A stretch of DNA of 64,000 bases from Vibrio salilacus (lineage in GTDB: Bacteria; Pseudomonadota; Gammaproteobacteria; Enterobacterales; Vibrionaceae): positions 1 through 64,000 of the forward strand of contig NZ_NIVQ01000013.1 in assembly GCF_002811245.1 (NCBI RefSeq), given 5' to 3'. The notes beneath the pieces were generated by a model. The model worked only from the letters and a program-made list of their open reading frames with translations. It was not told the DNA's origin and searched no databases. The translations under genes were made by a program, and so were the position numbers. Below, in pieces: positions 27,762 through 37,297 of this stretch (within the stretch, counting starts at the first letter, position 1; each line of letters opens with the position of its first letter).

Positions 27762-30700
27762 ATGCAACAAGTCGGGATTTATGAGCAGCTTATAACACAG
27801 CTTATCGAGAGTCGCATTGACCGAGAGCGATTCTATGTCGGTGAACGTGAGCTTAATAGCAGTGAAGCATCAACATGGTTATCTCGTTTCTTATCACATA
27901 TTCTTGAGTATGCGATTGAGTCCGTCCCCTCGAGTGATGATCGTCTGCAACAGCAAATTGCTTTATCCAATCAATTGTTACTCTGGCTAAAAACACAAAT
28001 TCAAGATAACGATTTTATCGAAGACAATTTGCTTGCCAGTCAAGGTAAAATTCTGACCGCGCTCTATGAGCTCGAAAATCCTGTCTCAGCCGATTTAAAA
28101 AATTATATTAACGACATTTTTCCGTTAACAGGCTTAAGCCAAAGTGAGCTGTTTTGTGGCAGTAATGCGGGATTGTCGCTTGAATCTGAATTGAAGCGAG
28201 AGATTCTGTCTGCGGATAAGATTTACTGGTTAGTGTCATTTATTAAGTGGGCAGGGATAAGGATCTTTCGAAAAGAGTTAGAAGAATTTACTGCTAGCGG
28301 TCGCGAGCTAAAAATTATCACTACCTCATACATGGGGGCGACAGATGCTAAAGCGGTGGGATATCTGGCGAGCTTACCCAATACCGAAGTGAAGCTGAGT
28401 TACAACACTGAGCGTGAACGGTTACATGCAAAGAGCTACCTATTTTTACGCAACACGGGTTATCACACTGGTTATATCGGTTCTTCCAATCTTTCCCATT
28501 CAGCATTAACCAATGGCTTAGAGTGGAATTTAAAAATTACTTCGCAAGAAATCCCACACATTATCAATAAATCATTGAGCACCTTTGAAACCTATTGGGC
28601 TTCTCATGATTTTGAACACTTTAGTGGTGATGCAACAAGCAGTGAAAAACTCAAAAAAGCCTTGAGCCAGCAGCGCGGAGATTTTGAGGCCAGCCCAACT
28701 CACTTCTTTGATATCTCGCCGTTTCCTCATCAAAGTGACATTTTGGAACAACTGGCCGTTGAGCGTAGTGTTCACCAGCGCTTTCGTAATTTAGTCGTTG
28801 CGGCTACCGGTACGGGGAAAACCCTGATCTCAGCCTTTGATTTTGCGCGCTTTATCAAAGAGAAACCGACAGCTAAGTTCTTGTTTGTTGCACACAGAGA
28901 AGAAATTTTAAAGCAAGCTAGGGCGGCATATCGTGGCGTATTGCGTAATGGTGCTTTTGGAGAGCTTTGGGTTGGTGGTCATACGCCGGAGCATTATCGG
29001 CAGTTGTTTGTTTCAATCCAAACACTGAACAATCAGCTGGATCATCTTAACCTAACTGCTGACTATTATGACTACATTGTTATTGATGAGGTGCATCATA
29101 TTGCAGCTTCAAGTTATCGTGCGCTGTTAGAGTATTTTTCCCCTGCTATATTACTCGGCCTTACTGCCACGCCTGAGCGCCATGATGGCGGTGATATTCT
29201 GGCGGATTTTGGTGGTGTGATTGCGGCAGAGATCCGTTTGCCGGAAGCGATTAATCGTCGCCATCTTTGTCCATTTCAGTATTTTGGTATCGATGATGAT
29301 ACCGACCTTCGCAGCATTGCGTGGAACCGGGGGCGCTATGATATTGCGCAATTAACCAACCTTTATACTCACAACCAAGTTCGTTTTAATAAAATTTTAC
29401 TGAGTATGCGGGAAATCCTGACAGATATTAGCAAAATGAAAGCGCTCGCTTTTTGTGTGAGTAAAGATCATGCCCAGTACATGACACAGCAATTCTTGTT
29501 AAAAGGCATCAAGGCGGATGTGCTAACTAGCGATAACAGCCACGAGCGGCAACAAAAGCAGCAGGCCATTCGTTCTGGCAGCATTAACGTGCTTTGTGTG
29601 GTCGATATCTTCAATGAAGGTGTCGATATTCCCGAAGTCGATACCTTATTGTTTTTGCGCCCGACAGAAAGCCTCACGATTTTCTTGCAACAACTTGGCC
29701 GAGGTTTGCGATTAGCGGACGGTAAAGAATGCTGTACCGTGTTGGATTTTGTGGGCAACTCACGTCCTGAATATGATTTTGCCAATAAATTTAGAGCCTT
29801 AGTCGGTAAAAGTCATCGAGCGATCAGCGAAGAAATAAAGCAAGGCTTCCCCCACGCGCCTCTTGGTTGTCGCATTGAGTTGAGTAAGCGCACGCAAGAA
29901 ATGGTGCTCAGCAATATTCGTCAAGCTTCGTTAACGTTGAAACGCCTAGTTACGATGATCCGTCAGTATCCTCAGCATTCCACACTGCCGTTAACCTTGT
30001 CGAATTTCTTAACCCTCAATCCGCACATCGACTTGAATGAGCTTTATAAGCGAGGGAGTTGGTCGCAACTGGTTCAACAAGCTAAAGATGAAATTAACGA
30101 AAGTACGCCAGATGAAAATATCCTTAAAATGCTTAGAAAGGCCATTCATAACCGAATTTTGACTTGTGATGATCATGGCTATTTAAGTTTCTTAAAAAAG
30201 CTTTGCCAAACTAACTTCGCTATTGAAGATGGTGGTTATCGTTATGCCTTAATGTGTCATTACGATTTTTGGCAGAAAATAGGGCCTGAATGTGGATTCG
30301 ACTCCATTGATCAGAGCTTCGCGAAACTGAATGCTTGCGAGTTAAAAGCAGAACTATTGGACGTTGTGAATTGGCAACTAGCACAAACCAAGCATGAGCA
30401 ATCCGCAATCCATGCTTTGCCTGATGTGTCATTAAGGCTGCATGCACGTTATGCGCGTGAACAAATATTGGTTGGATTTGGTGCTACAACCTTTGATCGC
30501 CAGCCACCATCACGTGAAGGCTTATTCGTTATAAAAGACAAAAACATAGAGCTGTTATTTGTCACTTTAGACAAAAATGAAAAACAATTTTCGCCAACCA
30601 CCATGTACCATGATTACGCGATTAATGAACATCTCTTTCATTGGCAGTCGCAAAATAGCGCAAGGCCAGACAAGGGTCGCGGTTTGGAATACATCCAACA

Positions 30701-30902
30701 TCAAAAAATGGGTAAGCGCTTATTCTTGTTTGTACGTGAGCAAAGCAAAGATGAATACGGCCGCACTATGGGTTTTGTTAATTATGGTGAAGTGGAATAC
30801 GTATCGCATACAGGCTCACAGCCGATGAGTATTACTTGGCAGTTGAGAGAGCCTATGCCGCATTTTATGTGGCAACAAGCGGCTAAGTTGGCAGTGGGAT
30901 AA
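27762..30902 (+). CDS. PLD-nuclease/DEAD-box helicase fusion with DUF3427-like C-terminus
   Basis: A 1046-residue protein. Around residues 145-290 lies a phospholipase-D-like nuclease domain with the H-x-K motif (HAKSYLF) and GSSNLSHSAL. A superfamily 2 helicase follows: Walker A AATGTGKT (about residue 346), DEVHH (about 443), LTATPERHDGGD and motif VI QQLGRGLR (about 645). The C-terminal third resembles DUF3427. The family occurs in restriction-like and defence settings, where the nuclease and motor act on DNA together. AAAGGA precedes the ATG. All key residues look intact, so the enzyme is probably active. Confidence 0.85.
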   Translation: MQQVGIYEQLITQLIESRIDRERFYVGERELNSSEASTWLSRFLSHILEYAIESVPSSDDRLQQQIALSNQLLLWLKTQIQDNDFIEDNLLASQGKILTALYELENPVSADLKNYINDIFPLTGLSQSELFCGSNAGLSLESELKREILSADKIYWLVSFIKWAGIRIFRKELEEFTASGRELKIITTSYMGATDAKAVGYLASLPNTEVKLSYNTERERLHAKSYLFLRNTGYHTGYIGSSNLSHSALTNGLEWNLKITSQEIPHIINKSLSTFETYWASHDFEHFSGDATSSEKLKKALSQQRGDFEASPTHFFDISPFPHQSDILEQLAVERSVHQRFRNLVVAATGTGKTLISAFDFARFIKEKPTAKFLFVAHREEILKQARAAYRGVLRNGAFGELWVGGHTPEHYRQLFVSIQTLNNQLDHLNLTADYYDYIVIDEVHHIAASSYRALLEYFSPAILLGLTATPERHDGGDILADFGGVIAAEIRLPEAINRRHLCPFQYFGIDDDTDLRSIAWNRGRYDIAQLTNLYTHNQVRFNKILLSMREILTDISKMKALAFCVSKDHAQYMTQQFLLKGIKADVLTSDNSHERQQKQQAIRSGSINVLCVVDIFNEGVDIPEVDTLLFLRPTESLTIFLQQLGRGLRLADGKECCTVLDFVGNSRPEYDFANKFRALVGKSHRAISEEIKQGFPHAPLGCRIELSKRTQEMVLSNIRQASLTLKRLVTMIRQYPQHSTLPLTLSNFLTLNPHIDLNELYKRGSWSQLVQQAKDEINESTPDENILKMLRKAIHNRILTCDDHGYLSFLKKLCQTNFAIEDGGYRYALMCHYDFWQKIGPECGFDSIDQSFAKLNACELKAELLDVVNWQLAQTKHEQSAIHALPDVSLRLHARYAREQILVGFGATTFDRQPPSREGLFVIKDKNIELLFVTLDKNEKQFSPTTMYHDYAINEHLFHWQSQNSARPDKGRGLEYIQHQKMGKRLFLFVREQSKDEYGRTMGFVNYGEVEYVSHTGSQPMSITWQLREPMPHFMWQQAAKLAVG

Positions 30903-30907
30903 TTATC

Positions 30908-31192
30908 ATGACGCATTTAGCCATTGATAAGGTTTACCCTCTTTGGCGCGTTAGTTTGGTCGGAAAAAGCAACGACATTGGCTAAAAGCGCCCATTTAAT
31001 AAAAGCAGACTCAGGCTCTGTTGATTTGTATTATTTATTTGAACTCGGCAAACCGATCTCGCTGCAGACGCCAGTGACCAACGTGCCACATAGCCCAATG
31101 AAAAACTCGATGAAACTCAAACCTTAACTCGCCTAGAGAGCGCCACTAAGTGTACCGAGGTTGAAAAAGTGTACGAAGAGGCAATGGTGTAA
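30908..31192 (+). pseudogene. Decayed gene fragments downstream of the helicase
   Basis: Coding-like pieces appear in two frames: an ATG at 30908 opens 25 codons to a TAA at 30983; residues such as SGSVDLYYLFELGKPISLQTPVTNV are in another frame; and EKLDETQTLTRLESATKCTEVEKVYEEAMV returns to the first frame, ending at TAA 31190. This looks like a frameshifted gene, or joined remnants, of unknown identity. Confidence 0.35.
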
Positions 31193-31196
31193 GTAA

Positions 31197-31205
31197 GGGG
31201 GGGGG
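31197..31205. repeat. Run of nine G
   Basis: A homopolymer G9 lies in the degraded region after the helicase gene. No intact gene depends on it. Confidence 0.9.
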
Positions 31206-31283
31206 CTATCAATTATGCAAAAGGTTAACAGAATTACTGCCCATTGTCCCATCAGCCCACGGTAAGTGAGCGCGCGTTCGGGG

Positions 31284-31445
31284 GTGCCGCAAAGTCATAT
31301 TTCGAAAATCGAGTCTGGCGGCGTTGATTTAAGAATATCCAGTTTGATTGCACTTGCCCGTGTACTCCTTATCCTAGAAAGTTACTCACCATTTAAGGGC
31401 ATGCTAGATCAATCCTACTCACCACTAAACTCACCAGTTGGTTGA
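31284..31445 (+). pseudogene. Remnant of an XRE-type HTH regulator
   Basis: A 53-codon open stretch reads VPQSHISKIESGGVDLRISS and then LIALARVL, the second half of an XRE/HipB-like helix-turn-helix domain. The first two helices are missing upstream and the tail after ARVL departs from the family. It is probably a broken antitoxin- or restriction-controller-type regulator left at the island's right edge. Confidence 0.6.
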
Positions 31446-31475
31446 AAATTCAGGCAAAGACCTGAAATCTCCTGA

Positions 31476-31505
31476 AAACAAAAAAGCCCCAATTTACAGG
31501 GGCTT
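31476..31505 (-). terminator. Terminator of the yicC transcript
   Basis: On the minus strand a 7-bp stem (31505-31499 with 31490-31484) leads into a T-rich run, 38 bases after the yicC stop. Confidence 0.85.
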
Positions 31506-31542
31506 GGTAAGATTCAGTAAGCTTAAAGAGACTCAAAAAACC

Positions 31543-32409
31543 TTATTCGATGTTTTGGATCTGCTCACGCATTTGTTCAATCAACACTTTAAGCTCTACA
31601 CCGGATGCGGTGATGTCAGTGCTGATCGACTTTGAGGCTAATGTGTTCGATTCGCGGTTAAATTCTTGCATCATAAAGTCGAGACGACGGCCACATGCTC
31701 CCCCTTTTTTCAAGATGTTGTGCGCTTCTTTAACATGAGAGTCGAGGCGATCAAGCTCTTCAGCAACATCCGATTTTTGTGCCAGCAAAATCAGTTCTTG
31801 CTCGACACGAGATGAGTCGAGTTCAATTTTGGCGTCTTCAAATTTCGAAAATAGACGCTCTCGTTGCCACTCAATGATTTCTGGCATACGGGCGCGTACT
31901 TTTGTCACCTCGGCATCAATGGCCTCTAAACGTTGCTCAATTAAGGCCTTCATGTTGTCGCCTTCGCGGCCACGGGCTTCAATAAACTCACCAATTGCTT
32001 CATCAAACGCTGCAAGCAGATCTTTATTGACGCTATCCATATCTTGCTCTGGTGTTTCCATCACACCAGGCCATTGCATCACTTGAAAAGGGTTGATGCG
32101 ACTACGTTCACCGGTCATGTGCATCACTTGCTCGCCCGCTTTAATGACTTGATTCGCGAGCGTTTCGTTGATGGTTAGCTCACCTTTAGCAGCAGGGTTG
32201 GCTTCAAAACGCAGTGCACATTCGACTTTGCCACGAGCGAGGCGTTGACGAAAGCGCTCACGTAACATCGGTTCTAGGCCGCGGAATTGTTCTGGCAGGC
32301 GAAAGTAGGTTTCAAGGTAGCGTTGGTTGACACTACGAATTTCCCATACAGCGCTGCCCCAGTCGCCTTTGACTTCTTTACGTGCATAGGCTGTCATACT
32401 ATAGATCAT
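31543..32409 (-). CDS. yicC: YicC family endoribonuclease
   Basis: The 288-residue protein starts at the ATG at 32409 with AGGAAA upstream and begins MIYSMTAYARKE, as the family does (E. coli 287). The C-terminal DUF1732 region (LDSHVKEAHNILKKGGACGRRLDFMMQEFNRESNTLASKS) is conserved. YicC is an RNA endonuclease linked to decay of small RNA RyhB in E. coli. It is divergent from rph, as in E. coli. An in-frame start at 32463 adds residues unlike the family. Confidence 0.94.
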   Translation of the reverse strand: MIYSMTAYARKEVKGDWGSAVWEIRSVNQRYLETYFRLPEQFRGLEPMLRERFRQRLARGKVECALRFEANPAAKGELTINETLANQVIKAGEQVMHMTGERSRINPFQVMQWPGVMETPEQDMDSVNKDLLAAFDEAIGEFIEARGREGDNMKALIEQRLEAIDAEVTKVRARMPEIIEWQRERLFSKFEDAKIELDSSRVEQELILLAQKSDVAEELDRLDSHVKEAHNILKKGGACGRRLDFMMQEFNRESNTLASKSISTDITASGVELKVLIEQMREQIQNIE

Positions 32410-32498
32410 CGAATTTTCCTGTTTAATTATCTTTGAAAATAACGCCTGCCAATAGTAGCACAAATCGCCAATCGATAGCTTTGCCGACTAAACTTCGC

Positions 32499-32504
32499 TA
32501 TAAT
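32499..32504 (+). promoter_or_regulatory. Probable -10 element of rph-pyrE
   Basis: A consensus TATAAT lies 46 bases before the rph start. No good -35 element is found at 16-18 bases, so this is only a likely promoter. Confidence 0.45.
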
Positions 32505-32550
32505 CTCGCCCCAATCAAAACGTCTCCCCCTGCAAATAAGGTAGATGCCC

Positions 32551-33267
32551 ATGCGTCCAAATGACCGCGAGGCGGATCAGATTCGCCCAATTAAAATTAC
32601 TCGTAACTACACTGCATATGCAGAAGGCTCTGTACTGGTGGAGTTCGGCAATACCAAAGTGCTTTGCAATGCGACCGTTGAAGAAAACGTACCACGTTGG
32701 TTAAAAGGCCAAGGCAAAGGCTGGGTGACCGCAGAATACGGCATGCTCCCGCGCTCTACTCATTCGCGTATGCGTCGTGAAGCAGCAAACGGTAAGCAGG
32801 GTGGCCGCACTATGGAAATCCAACGTCTTATCGCGCGTAGCCTGCGCGCCGTGGTTGATTTAGAGGCGCTTGGTGAGATTATGGTCACGGTAGACTGTGA
32901 TGTTATTCAAGCCGATGGCGGTACGCGTACCGCGTCTATTTCGGGTGCGAGCGTTGCCATGGCAGATGCCTTCCAACACTTAGTCGAGAAAGGTAAGCTT
33001 AAAGCGAACCCTATGAAGGGCCACGTTGCGGCGGTTTCTGTGGGCCAGCTGGGCGAAGAGATTCTGTGTGACCTTGAATATGTGGAAGATTCAGCCGCTG
33101 ACACAGACATGAACGTGGTGATGACTGAAGATGGTCGTATGATCGAAGTTCAAGGTACGGCGGAAGGTGAACCCTTCACTCACGAAGACCTGATGAAAAT
33201 GCTGGCATCGGCGAAAGTTGGCATTAGCGCGATCGTCGCAGCGCAGAAGGCGGCGTTAGAAAATTAA
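32551..33267 (+). CDS. rph: Ribonuclease PH
   Basis: Started at ATG 32551 the protein is 238 residues, the usual length, starting MRPNDRE. The phosphorolytic core is clear ([49 protein letters not shown]). It trims tRNA 3' ends with phosphate. An ATG two codons upstream (32545) is also possible. Unlike E. coli K-12 the gene appears intact to its C-terminus. It is the first gene of the rph-pyrE operon. Confidence 0.96.
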   Translation: MRPNDREADQIRPIKITRNYTAYAEGSVLVEFGNTKVLCNATVEENVPRWLKGQGKGWVTAEYGMLPRSTHSRMRREAANGKQGGRTMEIQRLIARSLRAVVDLEALGEIMVTVDCDVIQADGGTRTASISGASVAMADAFQHLVEKGKLKANPMKGHVAAVSVGQLGEEILCDLEYVEDSAADTDMNVVMTEDGRMIEVQGTAEGEPFTHEDLMKMLASAKVGISAIVAAQKAALEN

Positions 33268-33276
33268 TCGGTATTA

Positions 33277-33305
33277 AATAGCTTCCATTTGGAGGCTATT
33301 TTTTT
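33277..33305 (+). terminator. Probable pyrE attenuator (terminator hairpin after rph)
   Basis: A 10-bp stem with one G-T pair (33277-33286 with 33291-33300) is followed by a T run, starting 9 bases after the rph stop. In E. coli the matching terminator couples pyrE expression to UTP supply through translation of the end of rph; the same spacing here supports the same control. Confidence 0.75.
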
Positions 33306-33306
33306 A

Positions 33307-33334
33307 AGTTCCTAGAAGTCATTTTCTAGAAACT
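33307..33334. repeat. CTAG-centred hairpin between rph and pyrE
   Basis: Arms of 11 bases (33307-33317 with 33324-33334) match at 10 positions. Sequence is related to the palindrome at 14495-14517. Confidence 0.7.
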
Positions 33335-33374
33335 AGGCCACAGCCTCTAGTCACTATTATTAAGAGAGAAAGCA

Positions 33375-34016
33375 ATGAAAGCATACCAGCGTGAATTTAT
33401 TGAGTTTGCCCTAGAAAAAGAAGTTTTGAAGTTTGGTGAGTTTACTTTGAAGTCTGGCCGTAAAAGCCCTTATTTCTTTAACGCTGGTCTTTTCAATACA
33501 GGCCGTGACCTGGCGCGTTTAGGTCGTTTTTATGCCGCCGCTCTGGCCGACTCTGCGATCGATTTTGATGTGTTATTTGGTCCTGCGTATAAGGGCATTC
33601 CGATTGCGACTACCACGGCAGTTGCGTTAGCGGATCACCACGACATTGATACGCCTTACTGTTTCAATCGCAAAGAAGCGAAAGATCACGGTGAAGGTGG
33701 TAACTTGGTTGGCAGTGTGCTGGAAGGCCGTATTATGCTTGTCGATGATGTGATCACTGCCGGCACAGCGATTCGTGAATCGATGGAAATCATCAAGGCG
33801 AATGGCGCTGATCTCGCGGGCGTTTTAGTCGCGATTGATCGTCAAGAGAAAGGTAAAGGTGAGCTGTCTGCAATCCAAGAGGTTGAACGTGATTTTGGCT
33901 GTGCGATTATCTCTATCGTTAGCCTGACCGACCTCGTCACTTTCCTTGAAGAAAAGGGCACCGCCCCTGAGCATCTTGAAGCCGTTAAAGCGTACCGCGC
34001 GCAATACGGGATCTAG
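33375..34016 (+). CDS. pyrE: Orotate phosphoribosyltransferase
   Basis: A 213-residue enzyme (E. coli 213) with the PRPP-binding loop ([17 protein letters not shown]) and the N-terminal [16 protein letters not shown]. It makes orotidine 5'-phosphate in pyrimidine synthesis. AGAGAGAAAG precedes the ATG. Confidence 0.98.
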   Translation: MKAYQREFIEFALEKEVLKFGEFTLKSGRKSPYFFNAGLFNTGRDLARLGRFYAAALADSAIDFDVLFGPAYKGIPIATTTAVALADHHDIDTPYCFNRKEAKDHGEGGNLVGSVLEGRIMLVDDVITAGTAIRESMEIIKANGADLAGVLVAIDRQEKGKGELSAIQEVERDFGCAIISIVSLTDLVTFLEEKGTAPEHLEAVKAYRAQYGI

Positions 34017-34106
34017 CCGATCTGAGAATCGAGTACGGACTGCGTCTTTTACACGGTTCTCTCGGAGCCATGGTCGAAAATTGTTGATGGTTCTTGATAG
34101 ATATTA

Positions 34107-34140
34107 AAAGAAAAGGGTTGACGCATATCCATCAACCCTT
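34107..34140 (-). terminator. Terminator of slmA-lpxL transcript
   Basis: On the minus strand a 9-bp perfect stem (34140-34132 with 34121-34113) leads into TTCTTTT. It lies 20 bases after the lpxL stop and is convergent with pyrE. Confidence 0.8.
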
Positions 34141-34160
34141 AAACGTTTTAACTCGTCACT

Positions 34161-35114
34161 CTATTTGTAGCGAACCCCTCTCTCGGCGTTCGGATCTTCC
34201 ATGGTTTTATAGCGCTTATGTAACCACATCCATTGTTCTGGGGCGCGCAAAATTACCTCTTCTACATGTTTATTCATGTAGGCGGCGGCGGCTTTTTCGT
34301 CTTTTTGAGGGTACTCTTCTTCAACCGATTTGTTGGCAATAATCTCATATCGCCCTTCATCATTGCGAAAGCCCGATCCCATCACAATAGCCGCTTTACT
34401 GGTGTAGGCAAGGATACTGGTGCCTGTGGTAGTACAGGCATCTGGAACCGAAAAAAAGGGAACAAAGACTGACTTATTACGGCCATAGTCGTGGTCTGGT
34501 AGGTAAAATAAGCGCTCGCCGTCACGCATAACGCGAATCATCTGCTTAAGGTCTTTTCTGTCTATCAATACGTTGCCATCGTGTGTTCGGCCCCAATATT
34601 GGATCAAGTTATAGGCAGGGTTGTTGTGCGGGCGAAATGCGCCATAACCACCAAGACCGAGTACCGCAAACGCGCGCGCTGTGATCTCTAGATTCAGTGC
34701 ATGTACGCAGCACAGCAGAACTCCTTTACCTTGCGCCTTGTATTGATGTAGTAAGTCAACGTCTTTAGCGACAATTCGGCGCTTAAAGCGCCAAGTTGGC
34801 CAAAACCAGGTGATGCCAGTTTCGATTAGCGCCATGCCGGTGTTTTTGAAGTTCTCTTCAACCATTCTCTCGCGTTCTAACGGAGCCATTTCAGGAAAGG
34901 CCAGTTCGAGGTTGCGTCGTGCCACTTTAACTCGGGACTTGCCGAACTTCATACCGAGCTTACCGAGACCTCGTCCAATTCGATACAAAATAGAATAGGG
35001 CAATAGGTTAACGATGAGCGCGAGCAGGCCGAAGCCTAACCATACCCCCCAATATTTAGGGTGTAATAACGCGAACGAAAATGTCGGGGCTTGGTTGTAC
35101 TGTTCTTTACTCAT
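34161..35114 (-). CDS. lpxL: Lipid A late acyltransferase, LpxL type
   Basis: A 317-residue inner-membrane acyltransferase with one N-terminal membrane segment (about 22-45). The catalytic motif is HX4E (His138, Glu143 in HALNLE), as in E. coli LpxL, rather than the HX4D of LpxM. It adds a secondary acyl chain to Kdo-lipid A. It follows slmA by 5 bases. The chain length and site in this organism are not shown by sequence. Confidence 0.88.
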   Translation of the reverse strand: MSKEQYNQAPTFSFALLHPKYWGVWLGFGLLALIVNLLPYSILYRIGRGLGKLGMKFGKSRVKVARRNLELAFPEMAPLERERMVEENFKNTGMALIETGITWFWPTWRFKRRIVAKDVDLLHQYKAQGKGVLLCCVHALNLEITARAFAVLGLGGYGAFRPHNNPAYNLIQYWGRTHDGNVLIDRKDLKQMIRVMRDGERLFYLPDHDYGRNKSVFVPFFSVPDACTTTGTSILAYTSKAAIVMGSGFRNDEGRYEIIANKSVEEEYPQKDEKAAAAYMNKHVEEVILRAPEQWMWLHKRYKTMEDPNAERGVRYK

Positions 35115-35119
35115 AACGA

Positions 35120-35710
35120 TTACTTAATTTGTGCGCTGAGCAGCGCCCAATACTCTTCAAAATTTGCAGTGGGTTGATATTTAAAGTCGCTACGGACGAA
35201 ACGATTGAGGCTGCCCTCGACTTGACCAAGCAGTTGAGCGGCTAATATCGTTTCATTGACCGGAAAGGATTTCCCTTCACGCAGCATACGCTCGCGCAAG
35301 ATCTGGCGCAGTGAGGTTTCAATGCGCTCGAACAGTTGGTTGATGCGCTCGCGCAGACGCTCATTTTCAAACATCAGTGCGTGGCCCGACAAAATCCGAC
35401 TTAAACCAGGATTGCGTTCAGCAAACGCTAAAATCAATTGTAGCACCAAGCGAATGCGGGTCAGGGTGTCTTTTTCTTCATCTTGGATGCGATTAATGCG
35501 CGACATCAGTGACTCTTCGATAAATTCGATAAGCCCCTCAAACATGCGTGCTTTACTCGGAAAATGACGATAGAGCGCGGCTTCAGATACGCCAACTTGT
35601 TTCGCCAGTTTTGCTGTCGTAATACGCGAAGCGCCTTCATTAGACTCAAGCATCTCTGCTAAGGCTTGCAAAATTTCATCTCGGCGGTTGGTTTTTCTTG
35701 TTCCGGCCAT
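35120..35710 (-). CDS. slmA: Nucleoid occlusion factor SlmA
   Basis: From the ATG at 35710 the TetR-fold protein is 196 residues, starting [14 protein letters not shown], with the DNA-binding helix-turn-helix at about residues 30-52 ([22 protein letters not shown]). SlmA bound to chromosomal SBS sites blocks FtsZ ring formation over the nucleoid. A start at 35779 is open but unlike the family. Confidence 0.96.
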   Translation of the reverse strand: MAGTRKTNRRDEILQALAEMLESNEGASRITTAKLAKQVGVSEAALYRHFPSKARMFEGLIEFIEESLMSRINRIQDEEKDTLTRIRLVLQLILAFAERNPGLSRILSGHALMFENERLRERINQLFERIETSLRQILRERMLREGKSFPVNETILAAQLLGQVEGSLNRFVRSDFKYQPTANFEEYWALLSAQIK

Positions 35711-35820
35711 GAACCTGTTCCTTTTGTTACCATTTCTGAATAAAAAGGTGTTGAGTCTAAGCAATTCAACACCAGACAACCGATGACCTGCCCTATTGAT
35801 CGCGAAGTGTTGCTTTAGCT

Positions 35821-35889
35821 AGCAACTATAATCTTTGCGAGATCGCAACTATGATCTTTACGAGATAGCAACAATGAGCTTTACGCTTC
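35821..35889. repeat. Three imperfect 23-bp tandem repeats at the coaBC stop
   Basis: Units 35821-35843, 35844-35866 and 35867-35889 share GCAACTATGATCTTTACGAGAT-type sequence with a few changes. The last unit covers the coaBC stop codon (35881-35883). Confidence 0.8.
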
Positions 35890-37086
35890 TATTTGCTGCG
35901 CGATGGCCATCATGATTTGCGTTGCAATGTGTTGTTTTGATGCAAGGGTAAGTGATTGCTCACCCTCTTTCCAGTATAAGGTGATTGCGTTGTCGTTGCT
36001 ATTGAAGCCTTGCCCGGCGATAGAGACATCGTTAGCACAAATCATATCTAGATTCTTTTTGAGAAGCTTAGTGCGAGCGTAGTGCTCTACATCTTGCGTT
36101 TCAGCGGCAAAACCAACGGTAAAAGGTCGAGATTGCACCAGAGCGGCGACCGACGCGACAATATCAGGGTTTTTAACCATGGTGATGGTCATCTCATCGT
36201 TATCATCGGCTTTTTTGATTTTCTGGGTGGCAACCGTGGCTGGTCGATAGTCGGCGATAGCCGCGCAGCCGATAAAAACATCGTGTTCAGGAGCCGTTTT
36301 CATCGCCGCGTCAAACATGCTTTGTGCGCTATCCACATCAATGCGGGTGACGCCTGCTGGTGTTGGTAGGGCAACAGGGCCTGAGAGCAGGGTTACCTTG
36401 GCGCCGAGTTGCTCGGCTGCGCTGGCAAGGGCAAAGCCCATTTTTCCTGAGCTGTGATTGGAAATATAACGCACCGGATCAATCGCTTCTCGCGTTGGGC
36501 CTGCGGTGATCACCACAGACTTCCCTTTCAGTGGCTTGTCGGAGAAAAACTGCTCGCAGAGATCAACTAACTGCATTGGCTCTAACATTCGCCCAGGGCC
36601 AACATCACCACAAGCTTGCTCACCCGCTGCCGGGCCCCAGATCTGCATACCGCGGCGCTCAAGCGTGGCGATATTTTCTTGTGTGGCCACATTGCGATAC
36701 ATTTGCTGATTCATGGCCGGAGAAACGGCGATGGGTGAGTCGCTAGCCAACACTAAGGTGGTAAGTAGGTCGTTACCCATTCCTGCCGATACACGTGCGA
36801 TAAGATCCGCCGTTGCCGGAGCGAGCAGAACCAAATCAGCCCATTTGGCTAACTCGATGTGTCCCATGGACGCTTCGGCGGCTGGGTCAAGTAAGCTGTC
36901 AGATACGGGTCTGCCAGACACGGCCTGCATAGTAAGTGGTGTGATAAATTCTTTGGCGGCGGTGGTCATCACCACTTGTACATCAGCGCCGCGTTCTATT
37001 AGCCGGCGGGTGAGTTCAGCACATTTATAAGCAGCGATACCACCGCTAATACCTAAAAGGATCTTTTTGCCTGCGAGTGTTTGCAT
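35881..37086 (-). CDS. coaBC: CoaBC: phosphopantothenoylcysteine decarboxylase/phosphopantothenate-cysteine ligase
   Basis: A 401-residue bifunctional enzyme. The N-terminal flavoprotein (CoaC) half has [10 protein letters not shown] and [20 protein letters not shown]; the C-terminal ligase (CoaB) half begins near residue 185 with [27 protein letters not shown]. It makes 4'-phosphopantetheine from phosphopantothenate in two steps of CoA synthesis. It is divergent from radC, as in E. coli. Confidence 0.97.
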   Translation of the reverse strand: MQTLAGKKILLGISGGIAAYKCAELTRRLIERGADVQVVMTTAAKEFITPLTMQAVSGRPVSDSLLDPAAEASMGHIELAKWADLVLLAPATADLIARVSAGMGNDLLTTLVLASDSPIAVSPAMNQQMYRNVATQENIATLERRGMQIWGPAAGEQACGDVGPGRMLEPMQLVDLCEQFFSDKPLKGKSVVITAGPTREAIDPVRYISNHSSGKMGFALASAAEQLGAKVTLLSGPVALPTPAGVTRIDVDSAQSMFDAAMKTAPEHDVFIGCAAIADYRPATVATQKIKKADDNDEMTITMVKNPDIVASVAALVQSRPFTVGFAAETQDVEHYARTKLLKKNLDMICANDVSIAGQGFNSNDNAITLYWKEGEQSLTLASKQHIATQIMMAIAQQIEA

Positions 37087-37297
37087 GATGATCTTCCTTA
37101 CAATTTCTGCCCGTAAGATACCATGCTGCGTTTAGAGTGGCGAGTGACCCGTCTGTGGTTATCCATCGTTCGCTATTGAGTAACTATAAGGTTACACAAT
37201 CAAGCGCCATGGTTCGCAAGCTAATAAACCCACCGTCACCTAGACGCTTTTTTTGGTTAGGCTCTAGCCACCTCCCCTACAGGGTTAGTGACAACAG

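Noticed and set aside
31438-31635. 65-codon ORF across the yicC terminator
   Set aside because: It runs through a clear terminator into the antisense strand of yicC.
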